A stretch of 64,000 bases of DNA from Reyranella sp. (GTDB lineage Bacteria; Pseudomonadota; Alphaproteobacteria; Reyranellales; Reyranellaceae), in NCBI RefSeq assembly GCF_004297265.1, contig NZ_SCUT01000050.1, positions 248,001 to 312,000 on the forward strand, read 5' to 3'. The notes under the pieces are model-generated. The model was not told the DNA's origin, did not search any database, and worked only from the letters and a program-made list of their open reading frames with translations. The translations under genes and the position numbers were made by a program. Positions 42,534 to 51,695 of this stretch are shown piece after piece. Position 1 is the first letter of the stretch, and every line of letters starts with the position of its first letter.

Positions 42534-43427
42534 ATGCCGAAACACGGCCTGATGGAGTTTGATGCTGTTCTCGCCATTGCGCGGCGCGGGTCGTTCCGGG
42601 CAGCGGCGCTGGAACTCGGTCTGTCGACCACCGCACTGAGCAACGTGATCGGCAAGCTGGAGCGACAACTCGGCGTCCGGCTGTTCAATCGCACCACGCG
42701 CAGTGTTTCCCTGACGGACGCCGGACGAAATTTCGTCGATCAAGTGGGGCCGGCGGTACGCACCCTGCACGAGGCGATGGGCGCTGCCCGCTCGCAGCAG
42801 GAAACCCCATCCGGGACCCTTCGGATCAACGCATTCGCGACAGGCGCGCGGGAGGTGCTTCGTCCGCTCCTCCTGAAGTTCTTGCGGCGCTATCCGCAAG
42901 TTCACATCGATCTCGTCACCGAGGGCCGGATCGTGGACATCGTTGCCGAAGGATTCGATCTTGGCCTGAGGAGCGCCGACCTGGTGCCGAGCGACATGAT
43001 TGCCATTCCCGTCGGTCCTCCCCGTCGCTTTGCCGTGGTCGCATCGCCCGAATATTTCAAGGCCAACGGCAAGCCCCGCGTGCCCCCCGACCTGCTACGC
43101 CACTCATGCCTCCGCATCCGGTTGCCGAATGGCGCACTGCATCGCTGGCAATTCGAAAAGAACGGTCAGCCCGTCCAGATCGACGTTCAAGGACCCATCA
43201 GTCTGGACGAGGCCAGCCTCTCGCGCATCGCGGTGCTCGACCATGTCGGCATCGGCTACTTCATGGAGTCCGATGTGCGCGAGGACATCGAGGCGGGGCG
43301 TCTCGCTCGGGTCCTGGAGGACTGGACGCCGCCAATGGCACCGCTCTGTCTCTACTATCCCAACAGGCGCAATCCTTCGGCCGCGTTCAAGGCGTTGATC
43401 GATATGGCGCATCGCCCCGCTAGCTGA
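42534..43427 (+). CDS. LysR-family transcriptional regulator
   Basis: 297 residues. N-terminal winged helix-turn-helix (FDAVLAIARRGSFRAAALELGLSTTALSNVIGKLERQLG, then LFNRTTRSVSLTDAG) and a periplasmic-binding-like effector domain. LysR proteins usually control the divergent neighbour, here the SnoaL-SDR operon, and themselves. The 96-bp divergent region should hold the operator; no convincing T-N11-A palindrome stood out. Confidence 0.95.
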   Translation: MPKHGLMEFDAVLAIARRGSFRAAALELGLSTTALSNVIGKLERQLGVRLFNRTTRSVSLTDAGRNFVDQVGPAVRTLHEAMGAARSQQETPSGTLRINAFATGAREVLRPLLLKFLRRYPQVHIDLVTEGRIVDIVAEGFDLGLRSADLVPSDMIAIPVGPPRRFAVVASPEYFKANGKPRVPPDLLRHSCLRIRLPNGALHRWQFEKNGQPVQIDVQGPISLDEASLSRIAVLDHVGIGYFMESDVREDIEAGRLARVLEDWTPPMAPLCLYYPNRRNPSAAFKALIDMAHRPAS

Positions 43428-43621
43428 CGGCTTGCGCGGTGGTAACGACTGTGCCCTTCAACGCCCCGACTCCGCGCTTCACTGCGATCCGCTCCCGTAC
43501 CGGAGCTCATTGGTCACCCGATGCCTCGGCGCGGACCACGCCTCCGATTTGTCACGACAATTCACCGCCGGGCGGCGATTTGCCGATTGTTAATCGGGTG
43601 CGCGGAGGGCACGGGCATGGC

Positions 43622-44629
43622 ATGCGCTCCAACAAGCCGGTGAACATGGACATCGAACAGCTTCGGGGATGGGCCTCGATCATGGACAAGGCCATGATCG
43701 CGAGCCTTGTCGCCACCCTCCTGGCCGTGTCGGCGCTGGGCATCACGACCTTCCTGTCGTTCCGCTACAGCGCCGCCGTTCGCGCCCATGAGCAGGCGGC
43801 CCTCGATCGCTACAAGGGCCTGGAAAGCGAGGCCGCACAGCGTGAGCGGGAGGCCTCGGCGGCGCGCGAGCAGGCGGCGGCGCTCGAACGGGCCATCGCC
43901 ACCGAGCGGGATCGCACGGCAAAGCTCGAGCGGGAGGTCTCGATCGCGCGGGACCAGGCGACGGCGCTGGCGCAGGAAGCGGAGAAGGCGCGCGAGCGGA
44001 GCATCGCGCTCGAGCGGGCGGCCCGCGAGGCGACCGAGCGAGCGGCCCAGGCGCCGGTCGAGAACAGGACGGCGTCGGAAAGCGCACGACCGCCGCTGTT
44101 CGATGCGGCCGAAATCCGGCGGCGCCTCGCCGACCTGGGGAAGCTGGTCAAGGACGCGACCACGCGCACCCCGGAGCCGGCCCGGGAGACGCCTGCGGAA
44201 GCGGCACCGCCGGCCGTCGCGGCGCCGGCCCCGCCGCCCTCGCCGTTCGTGGCGAGCCTGCAGAGATATGCCGGTACGCCGGCCGCGATCTTCCTGCTGG
44301 GCCAGATCACCGACGCGCCCGCCATCGGCGCGACGATTTCCGACGATCTCGGCAAGGCAGGTTGGGCACCGCAGACCTGGACCTGGGGCGGCGTGGCCGG
44401 CATCTATGGCGTCGTCGTGCTGGTCCGGGACGGCAGCGATCCGGCGACGCACGAAGCGGCCGCCGCCCTCGTGGACGCGCTGGGCGCGGCCGGCTTCAAC
44501 GCCAGCAAAGGCGACTGGCCGGCGAACTGGGGCCGGTTCCGCGGCACGCTCAACGGGCCGCAGACCCCCAGCCCGACCGACGCCGCCATCCGCATCGTCA
44601 TCGGCGAGAAGGCGCGCAAGGCCTCCTGA
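43622..44629 (+). CDS. Membrane-anchored coiled-coil protein, unknown function
   Basis: 335 residues from the ATG at 43622; an earlier in-frame start at 43439 and a later ATG at 43646 are possible. One transmembrane helix (MIASLVATLLAVSALGITTF), then a long Ala/Glu/Arg coiled coil to about residue 150, a Pro/Ala-rich linker, and a C-terminal globular domain (FVASLQRYAGTPAAIFLLGQITDA, ending IRIVIGEKARKAS). It resembles many periplasmic or cytosolic coiled-coil scaffold proteins, with no named family recognised. It is convergent with the transglutaminase gene, with its stop adjacent to that gene's stop. Confidence 0.65.
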   Translation: MRSNKPVNMDIEQLRGWASIMDKAMIASLVATLLAVSALGITTFLSFRYSAAVRAHEQAALDRYKGLESEAAQREREASAAREQAAALERAIATERDRTAKLEREVSIARDQATALAQEAEKARERSIALERAAREATERAAQAPVENRTASESARPPLFDAAEIRRRLADLGKLVKDATTRTPEPARETPAEAAPPAVAAPAPPPSPFVASLQRYAGTPAAIFLLGQITDAPAIGATISDDLGKAGWAPQTWTWGGVAGIYGVVVLVRDGSDPATHEAAAALVDALGAAGFNASKGDWPANWGRFRGTLNGPQTPSPTDAAIRIVIGEKARKAS

Positions 44630-45493
44630 TCAGAGCGGCGTCACGTTGAGGTCGACCCAGAGGCCGCGATAGGCGTCGCTGGCGCCGATGAAGTCGCCCG
44701 AGACCGGCGTCACCTGCCAGATCTCGCGCGCCACGGCGACCGGAATCAGGTTGGCCCCGCCGACGCTGCGGTTGGTCGGGTCGAAGGTGATCCAGCCGGC
44801 GCCCGGCACATAGACCTCGGCCCAGGCATGCGTGGAATCGGCTTCGTAGTTTCCCGTCGCCCGATCCGGCCTGAAGAGATAGCCCGAGCAGAGCCTTGCG
44901 CCGAAGCGCAGGCAGCGTGCCGCCTCGACGAACAGCACCGCCAGGTCGCGGCACGAGCCCAGCCCGCGCGCCAGCGTCTCGAGCGGCGCCTGCGTCCCTT
45001 CGCTCTCGCGGCTCTGGTAGCGGATCTGCTGGGCGACGCCGGAGCTGAGGTCCTTCAACAGAGACAGTGTGTCCGTCGGATCGCTGCGAACGAACCCTTT
45101 CGCCCAGGCCAGCAGCTTGCGCTCGGGGTCGAGATACTGCGGCACCACCAGCGCGCCGAGATCCGTCCAGTCGGCATCGGTGTAGGCGAAGGGATAGCGC
45201 GTCGCGACGGCGGCGATGTCGAACACCGGCCACGGATCGACGCCCAGCGTGAGCACCGCTTCGCTGTCGACCACCAGCCGGTCGGTGAGCCCCTCGAAAC
45301 CCGCCGTCGCCACGGCATTGCCGAACACGTCGTGCGCCCAGGTCACGGTGGCCGCCGGCGTCACCGTGACCTCGTGCGACACCAGCCGCAGCTCGCGGCT
45401 CTCGCGCGGCCGCAGCATCAGCCGGTGCGGCCCCAGGCGGACGGGCGCGTGGTAGAGGTAGGTGGTGCGGTGGCGAATCCTGAGGGTAAGCAA
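44630..45493 (-). CDS. Transglutaminase-like cysteine protease superfamily protein
   Basis: 287 residues. N-terminal bacterial transglutaminase-like domain (LLTLRIRHRTTYLYHAPVRLGPHRLMLRPR) and the catalytic core with Cys in GLGSCRDLAVLFVEAAR, His in STHAWAEVYVPG and Asp in ITFDPTNRS. Family members are peptidases or amide-bond enzymes, not usually true transglutaminases. A TTG start at 45493 is proposed because no ATG or GTG lies before the conserved N-terminal strand and GAAGG precedes it. It sits 12 bp after the sensor kinase gene on the same strand. Confidence 0.85.
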   Translation of the reverse strand: MLTLRIRHRTTYLYHAPVRLGPHRLMLRPRESRELRLVSHEVTVTPAATVTWAHDVFGNAVATAGFEGLTDRLVVDSEAVLTLGVDPWPVFDIAAVATRYPFAYTDADWTDLGALVVPQYLDPERKLLAWAKGFVRSDPTDTLSLLKDLSSGVAQQIRYQSRESEGTQAPLETLARGLGSCRDLAVLFVEAARCLRFGARLCSGYLFRPDRATGNYEADSTHAWAEVYVPGAGWITFDPTNRSVGGANLIPVAVAREIWQVTPVSGDFIGASDAYRGLWVDLNVTPL

Positions 45494-45504
45494 GTGGACC
45501 TTCG

Positions 45505-46632
45505 TCAAGCGACCGGGAAGACGACCTTGAAGCACGAGCCGCGGCCCACTGGATTGGGATGCGCCGTGAACTTGCCGAGCAGCTGGGCCGCCAGGGCGTG
45601 CACGACCTTCATGCCGAGGCCCAGACCTGCCGTCGCCGCGACGTCGAAGCCCCCGGACAGGCCCGGACCCTCGTCGAGAACGCAGAGTTCGCACTCGCTT
45701 CCGGCCAGCCGGTGGAACGTGATCGTGATCGGATCGCCGGCATGCTTGCGCGCGTTGGTGACCAGTTCGTTGACGATCAGGCCGATCGGCAGCACCTGCT
45801 CCTTCGGGACGTCGAACTCGTCGGCGCCCTCGAGCCTGATCTCGCCGCCGATGCTGGTCGACAGCTCCTCGCAGAGCCTCCGGAGATGGGCCGCGATCGG
45901 CACGCGACCGGCGGTTTCCTGGGTCGAGAAGGTCCGATGCACACGCGCCACCGACAGCACCCGGTTGGCGGCAGCACGCAATTGCTGCGTCACCTCGGAC
46001 GATCCCGACGCCCGGCTCTGCAGCTGCAGCAGGCTCGCCACGAACTGCAGGCTGTTCATCGCGCGGTGGTCGACCTCGCTGGACGTGATCTCGGCCTGGG
46101 CCAGCGCGCGCCGCGCCGCAAGCCGCATGGCCAGTAAGTCGGTTGCGATGCCGCCCAGCACGCGCAGCCGGCGGATCTGCTGCTCGTCGACCTGGCGCGA
46201 TCGCCGGTCGATGACGCACAGCGTGCCGAGTTCGTACCCGTCGGGATCGTGCAACGGGACGCTGGCATGAAAGCCGTTCGTGAACTCGGCTCGCAGCCAG
46301 GGCATCATGACCGGCGCCGCAGGATCATCCCCGCGGTTGGCCTGTGTCGCGTCGAGCCCATGATGCGATTTGAAGAACACGTGCCCGGCACCGATGAAAC
46401 CCAGGATCGCGATCGGCGTACTGAAGATGTCGGCGGCCAGGGCGGTGATGCGGTCGAAGGCGGGCTCAGGCGCGGTGTCGAGTATGCCATACTGCTCTAT
46501 TGCCGCGAGGCGCGCCGCCTCGATGCCAGCACGCTCGCCGGGCAACGTCTCGGCCCTCGTGCCCGGCGGAGTCTGGACGAGATGCAACATGGCCTGCACT
46601 CTTGCCCCGGTATCGCAGGAGAGGATCCTCAT
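45505..46632 (-). CDS. GAF-domain sensor histidine kinase (HWE/HisKA_2 type)
   Basis: 375 residues and no membrane helix. An N-terminal GAF domain (about 35-170: AIEQYGILDTAPEPAFDRITALAADIF, then GTLCVIDRRSRQ) is followed by a kinase core with the HisKA_2-like H-box SSEVDHRAMNSLQFVASLLQLQ and an HATPase domain with VNELVTNARKHAG and GLGLGMKVV. This group phosphorylates stand-alone receivers in alphaproteobacterial general stress or light signalling. No response regulator gene is adjacent. The start is uncertain (46632 or 46590). Confidence 0.88.
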   Translation of the reverse strand: MRILSCDTGARVQAMLHLVQTPPGTRAETLPGERAGIEAARLAAIEQYGILDTAPEPAFDRITALAADIFSTPIAILGFIGAGHVFFKSHHGLDATQANRGDDPAAPVMMPWLRAEFTNGFHASVPLHDPDGYELGTLCVIDRRSRQVDEQQIRRLRVLGGIATDLLAMRLAARRALAQAEITSSEVDHRAMNSLQFVASLLQLQSRASGSSEVTQQLRAAANRVLSVARVHRTFSTQETAGRVPIAAHLRRLCEELSTSIGGEIRLEGADEFDVPKEQVLPIGLIVNELVTNARKHAGDPITITFHRLAGSECELCVLDEGPGLSGGFDVAATAGLGLGMKVVHALAAQLLGKFTAHPNPVGRGSCFKVVFPVA

Positions 46633-46797
46633 GCGCCACGATAGATCGCGACCCTACTCGCAAACGGTCCCCGAGTCTGTGCTTTCATCGGCGCGGAGGC
46701 CAGACCAAAACCGGTGGAGTCGCGGCAACCGGCAGGCGCAAGATACCGCTCGGAGAAATGACCGCAGCCTGCGTTTGCGTGCGCCCCCGGAATCGGG

Positions 46798-46920
46798 TCA
46801 TGCAGGCGGAGGACCAGGAGGCGGCTCGCGCGGCGGCGGCATCGGAGGAGTAGGCGTCGGCCTCGATCCGGGCGGCGGCTCGCGAGGCGCCTCGTTCGGC
46901 GGTCTGGGAATACGTGCCAT
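46798..46920 (-). CDS. Small proline-rich protein (40 residues)
   Basis: Begins MARIPRPPNEAPREPPPGS and continues as proline-rich sequence to PPGPPPA. The ATG at 46920 has GAAGG about eight bases upstream. It would be extended and disordered. The opposite strand reads as glycine-rich, and the two cannot be told apart by composition alone, so coding status is uncertain. No family recognised. Confidence 0.35.
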   Translation of the reverse strand: MARIPRPPNEAPREPPPGSRPTPTPPMPPPREPPPGPPPA

Positions 46921-47017
46921 GGGAAGTCCCTTCGCCGTTGCCGGCCGGAGCCGGTGAACCAAATTCCACTGTCGCACGTCTGACCTGCCGGGCACGACCG
47001 GCCAGCCTCATGCAAGC

Positions 47018-47197
47018 TCAGGATCGGCGTTCTTTCCTCGCGCGACAAGCGTCGAGGGCGGCAACCGCTGACTGCCAAAGCGCGCGCGCCGCCTCCACGA
47101 CCTGCACGTCATGAAAGCTCTCGAGGCGCAGGTACCTCCCATGAGCGGCCTGCGCGGCTTTTTCGAGGCGCTCCAGTTCGGGATCGATTTCGCTCAT
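47018..47197 (-). CDS. Small helical hypothetical protein (59 residues)
   Basis: Begins MSEIDPELERLEKAAQAAHG and ends DACRARKERRS. It is amphipathic and likely two helices; the heptad-like Leu/Ala spacing suggests a helical hairpin or dimer. No ribosome-binding site of note and no recognised family, but the composition is protein-like and the ORF runs divergently from groEL. Its start lies 197 bp before groEL, so both promoters must fit in that gap. Confidence 0.5.
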   Translation of the reverse strand: MSEIDPELERLEKAAQAAHGRYLRLESFHDVQVVEAARALWQSAVAALDACRARKERRS

Positions 47198-47394
47198 TGC
47201 TCATCAAGGCGCACCGGGGACTCGACGTTGCACATATTTTGAAACATTGCACGGCACCTTCGGATCACACCCGAAGAATATCCCTCGCCATTGTCCCCTT
47301 TCGTCACCATGTTATGAGGACGCGCCGCACCGCGGCCGATCAGGTCTGCTCGTCAGACCGACCCATTCAGAACACCTCCCGGGGGCGAAACGCC

Positions 47395-49053
<1,659 letters not shown>

Positions 49054-49101
49054 CCCACCCCCGCGGCCACGATGACGAGAAATGCCAACCCCGGAGGCCC
49101 G

Positions 49102-49644
49102 ATGACCCTGCGTCCGGAATATTCACTCGGCCACTCGGCCTACAACGATTTCCTGTTCGGCTCGCTGGGCCAGGACGCGGCAGGTACGGAGGTCACCATG
49201 CTCTCCGCCTTGTCGCGGCTCGGCATCGACCCGTGGCAGGAGGCGGCGCGTCTCGCCGCACTGCCGCGCGACGCGGCAGCCGAGGCTCTGGCCGCCACCA
49301 TCCTGCGACTGCCCGACAGGACGGGCCGGGACGCCGAGGTGCCGAAGATCGCGGCCCGCCTGGTGGCCTTGTTGCCAGAGGGCGCCGTCGTGGACATCCC
49401 GCAGACCAAAGAGGCCCGCGTCGCGTCGCTGGAAGCGGCGGTCAGATCTGAACGGGTCGGCCAGAACACGAAGAAGGACGCGACCGGAACCACCATGCAT
49501 GCGGCCGTCCGCAAACCGAAAGCGCGTCTCACGACCTGGCTGATTTGGGGAGCGCTCGCCATGGCATTCTATTTCCTGATCGTGCAGCTCACGCCGACCC
49601 GCAATCTCGAATCCGAGCGTTATGAGACCCCGCGGGGTTCCTGA
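49102..49644 (+). CDS. Tail-anchored protein of an unrecognised family, paralog 1
   Basis: 180 residues. N-terminal globular domain with YNDFLFGSLGQDAAGTEVTM, then the core GIDPWQEAARLAALPRDAAAEALAATILRLPD, a polar linker, and one C-terminal membrane helix (LTTWLIWGALAMAFYFLIVQL) followed by a short basic/acidic tail. It shares most of its N-terminal half with the next gene. The start is set by GGAGG four bases upstream. It lies 48 bp after groEL on the same strand, so it may be co-transcribed. Family and function unknown. Confidence 0.75.
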   Translation: MTLRPEYSLGHSAYNDFLFGSLGQDAAGTEVTMLSALSRLGIDPWQEAARLAALPRDAAAEALAATILRLPDRTGRDAEVPKIAARLVALLPEGAVVDIPQTKEARVASLEAAVRSERVGQNTKKDATGTTMHAAVRKPKARLTTWLIWGALAMAFYFLIVQLTPTRNLESERYETPRGS

Positions 49645-49696
49645 CGCGTGAAGGTTCGCGACGCGACAGGCGCTCATCCCCAGTAGAGGCAAATGC

Positions 49697-50146
49697 ATGT
49701 CTGCGACTGCACTCCATGCCGATCAGGAGCTCATGACCGTTCTTCCCGACTATGCGCTGAGCCGGGCCCGCTACACGCCCTTTCTCTTCACCGTCGTCGG
49801 CACCGAAGGGAAAGGCGCCAGGAACGGCGGCGAGGACATCACCGTCCTCACCGCGCTGGCGCGCATTGGAATCGATCCGTGGCAGGAGGCGGCGCGCCTG
49901 GCTGTGTTGCCACGCGCGGAAGCGGCAGAGTCCCTGGCCGCGACCTTCGTCAATCTGCCGGACACGCGCTGGGCCCTCGGCGACGCCGCGGGTACGGCGC
50001 GACGCATCGTCGACACGCTGCCGAAGCCGAGCGACCGCGCACCGCCCGCACTGGGTCCCTGGATCTTTCTGACATGGCGTTTCTGGGCAGCCGTGGGTCT
50101 CACGCTCGCACTCGTCGCGCTGAACTACGTGAAAGAAGGCACCTGA
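49697..50146 (+). CDS. Tail-anchored protein of an unrecognised family, paralog 2
   Basis: 149 residues. It repeats the layout of the preceding gene: YTPFLFTVVGTE, the near-identical GIDPWQEAARLAVLPRAEAAESLAATFVNLPD and a C-terminal membrane helix (WRFWAAVGLTLALVALNYV). The linker is shorter than in paralog 1. AGAGG precedes the ATG at 49697. Tandem duplication is evident. The shared core (WQEAARLA-LPR-AAE-LAAT-LPD) might be a helical protein-binding module; no known family comes to mind. Confidence 0.75.
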   Translation: MSATALHADQELMTVLPDYALSRARYTPFLFTVVGTEGKGARNGGEDITVLTALARIGIDPWQEAARLAVLPRAEAAESLAATFVNLPDTRWALGDAAGTARRIVDTLPKPSDRAPPALGPWIFLTWRFWAAVGLTLALVALNYVKEGT

Positions 50147-50180
50147 CGAGCGCTTGCTCAGCGCGTGGCCATGACACCCG

Positions 50181-50465
50181 CTACTTCGCCCGCATGCGGT
50201 CGATGAGCGCGACGAGGTCGTCGAGGGTAACCAGCTTGTCGGCTTCGGCGTCGGAGATTTCGACACCGAACACATCCTCGACCGCCATCACCAGCTCGAC
50301 GAAGTCGAGGCTGGTCGCGCCCAGGTCGGCCACGAGGGCCGCGTCGCCGCGCACCCTGTTGGGCGAAATGCCGAGGACGGCCCCCACGATTTCGCGGACT
50401 TGAGCCGGGAGACTATCGGGGCCGGGCGGATGGACAGAAGCGCTCTGCGTGCCGGAGATCATCAT
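50181..50465 (-). CDS. Acyl carrier protein-like
   Basis: 94 residues. A four-helix carrier fold with the phosphopantetheine attachment serine in DLGATSLDFVELVMAVEDVFGVEI (TSLD in place of the usual DSLD), preceded by VREIVGAVLGISPNRVRGDAAL. It could carry acyl groups for lipid, polyketide or related synthesis. No synthase is linked. The ATG at 50465 is favoured by GAGG six bases upstream, over ATG at 50477. It is convergent with the tandem paralogs. Confidence 0.85.
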   Translation of the reverse strand: MMISGTQSASVHPPGPDSLPAQVREIVGAVLGISPNRVRGDAALVADLGATSLDFVELVMAVEDVFGVEISDAEADKLVTLDDLVALIDRMRAK

Positions 50466-50551
50466 CGGGAACCTCATATCGGTTCATCTCGCCGGAAATC
50501 GAGCAACGCCATCACGCGAGGGGTTCGCGCAGGACTTCCACCGGGAGCCGC

Positions 50552-50635
50552 TCACGCCGGCCGCAGAGCGTACGAGACGACCAGTAGTGCGATGATGACC
50601 GGTAACAGAAACGGCGGATCGCACCAGTGATCCAC
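50552..50635 (-). CDS. Very small membrane peptide (27 residues)
   Basis: A 28-codon ORF encoding MDHWCDPPF followed by a single membrane helix (LLPVIIALLVVSYALRP). It starts at a GTG with a near-consensus CGGAGG site eight bases upstream. It fits the profile of regulatory or complex-stabilising small membrane proteins. It lies upstream of, and on the same strand as, the acyl carrier protein gene, inside a 330-bp stretch that otherwise holds no gene. Its reality rests on the ribosome-binding site and hydrophobicity only. Confidence 0.45.
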   Translation of the reverse strand: MDHWCDPPFLLPVIIALLVVSYALRPA

Positions 50636-50795
50636 CTGCGCACCTCCGAGGGTGGGCGACGGTGCCCCTGTTTACACTCGGCACCGATCACTGTCGAGGA
50701 AACGTTCGTCCATTTGGGAAGCCCATGAAAGATGTAACTGCGCCTCCGCAAAATGCTAAATTGCATAGGCATCCGGCACATCCACGACAGGAGTT

Positions 50796-51476
50796 ATGAT
50801 GCCCCTCCTCGGCAAGGGAATGCTGCTCACGTTCACCGACGTGTCGGCGCGCGACGAGCGCGACTACAATGAGTGGTACAATCGTGAGCATATCGACGAC
50901 CGCGTGAACCTGCCGGGCTTCCATCGCGGCCGGCGCTACGCCGCGGTGCGCGGCACGCCGCGATATCTCGCAGTCTACGAATGCGACAGCGTCGCCGTCC
51001 TCGGCACGCCGAACTATCTGCAGACGCTGGACAACCAGACGCCGTGGAGCCAGCGGGTGATGGCGCGGTTCACGCATTTCACCCGGCTGACCTTGCGCAT
51101 CCAGGTCGACCAGACTCATGGCGTTGGCGCGGCGCTGGCCACGGTCCGTTTCGTGCCGGACCTGCACCGGCGCAATGCGCTGGTCGAATTCCTGTCCACG
51201 CAGATCCTGCCGAAGCTGATCGCGCGCCCCGGCGTGCTGGGCGCCGCGGTCGGCGAGAACGATCTCGAGGTGATGCATGCGCCCCTGCAGGACAAGAGCA
51301 TGGACCATCCCCGGGCGGATGAATCCGAATGGGTCGTCCTGGTCGAGGGCGCGGACGTCGCGGCCGTCGGCGCGGCCGCGCGCTCCCTGTTCACGACCTC
51401 GCGGCTCCGCCCCTTCGGGGTCGAGGCGGCGCCCGCGATCACGACCTGGCGTTTCCTGTTCGGCAACCAGCGATGA
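50796..51476 (+). CDS. EthD/DUF4286-like dimeric alpha-beta barrel protein
   Basis: 226 residues forming two ferredoxin-like halves. The N-terminal half has LTFTDVSARDERDYNEWYNREHIDDRVNLPGFHRGRRY, typical of EthD/DUF4286-like proteins in which the WYNREH region lines the pocket; a second half begins about residue 112. Similar proteins accompany degradation pathways but the chemistry is unknown. The ATG at 50796 or 50799 follows ACAGGAG. No neighbour is functionally linked. Confidence 0.7.
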   Translation: MMPLLGKGMLLTFTDVSARDERDYNEWYNREHIDDRVNLPGFHRGRRYAAVRGTPRYLAVYECDSVAVLGTPNYLQTLDNQTPWSQRVMARFTHFTRLTLRIQVDQTHGVGAALATVRFVPDLHRRNALVEFLSTQILPKLIARPGVLGAAVGENDLEVMHAPLQDKSMDHPRADESEWVVLVEGADVAAVGAAARSLFTTSRLRPFGVEAAPAITTWRFLFGNQR

Positions 51477-51543
51477 CGTATCTTTGACCCGCTGTTGATC
51501 GCTCATTCGACTAAGGTGTTCCCAAGCGAGGCAGAATCGCTTT

Positions 51544-51667
51544 CCTCCCCATTCAAATGGGGAGGTGTCGACGTCATACGTCGACGGAGGGGTCATGATG
51601 GACCAGTCTTTCGCCCATGACCCCATCGCCCCGTATGACGGGGCACTTCCCCCTCTGAAGGGGGAAG
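51544..51667. repeat. Mosaic hairpin repeat (family D)
   Basis: Five consecutive inverted repeats in 124 bp: CCTCCCCA/TGGGGAGG (51544-51565), GTCGACG/CGTCGAC (51567-51585), GGGGTCATG/CATGACCCC (51589-51624), a CCCCGT...ACGGGG hairpin (about 51629-51643) and CTTCCCCCT/AGGGGGAAG (51646-51667). It fills the gap before the MsrQ-like gene and encodes nothing visible. Confidence 0.7.
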
Positions 51668-51695
51668 CAGTTGATTTGTCTGACGGGGTCGGCGC

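Noticed and set aside
43439..43621. Early start for the coiled-coil protein gene
   Set aside because: The extra 61 residues are low-complexity and lack a ribosome-binding site; a later ATG directly precedes the membrane helix. Retained only as an alternative.
47198..47394. CIRCE or heat-shock promoter upstream of groEL
   Set aside because: No TTAGCACTC-N9-GAGTGCTAA element and no convincing sigma-32 hexamers were visible, so none is annotated.
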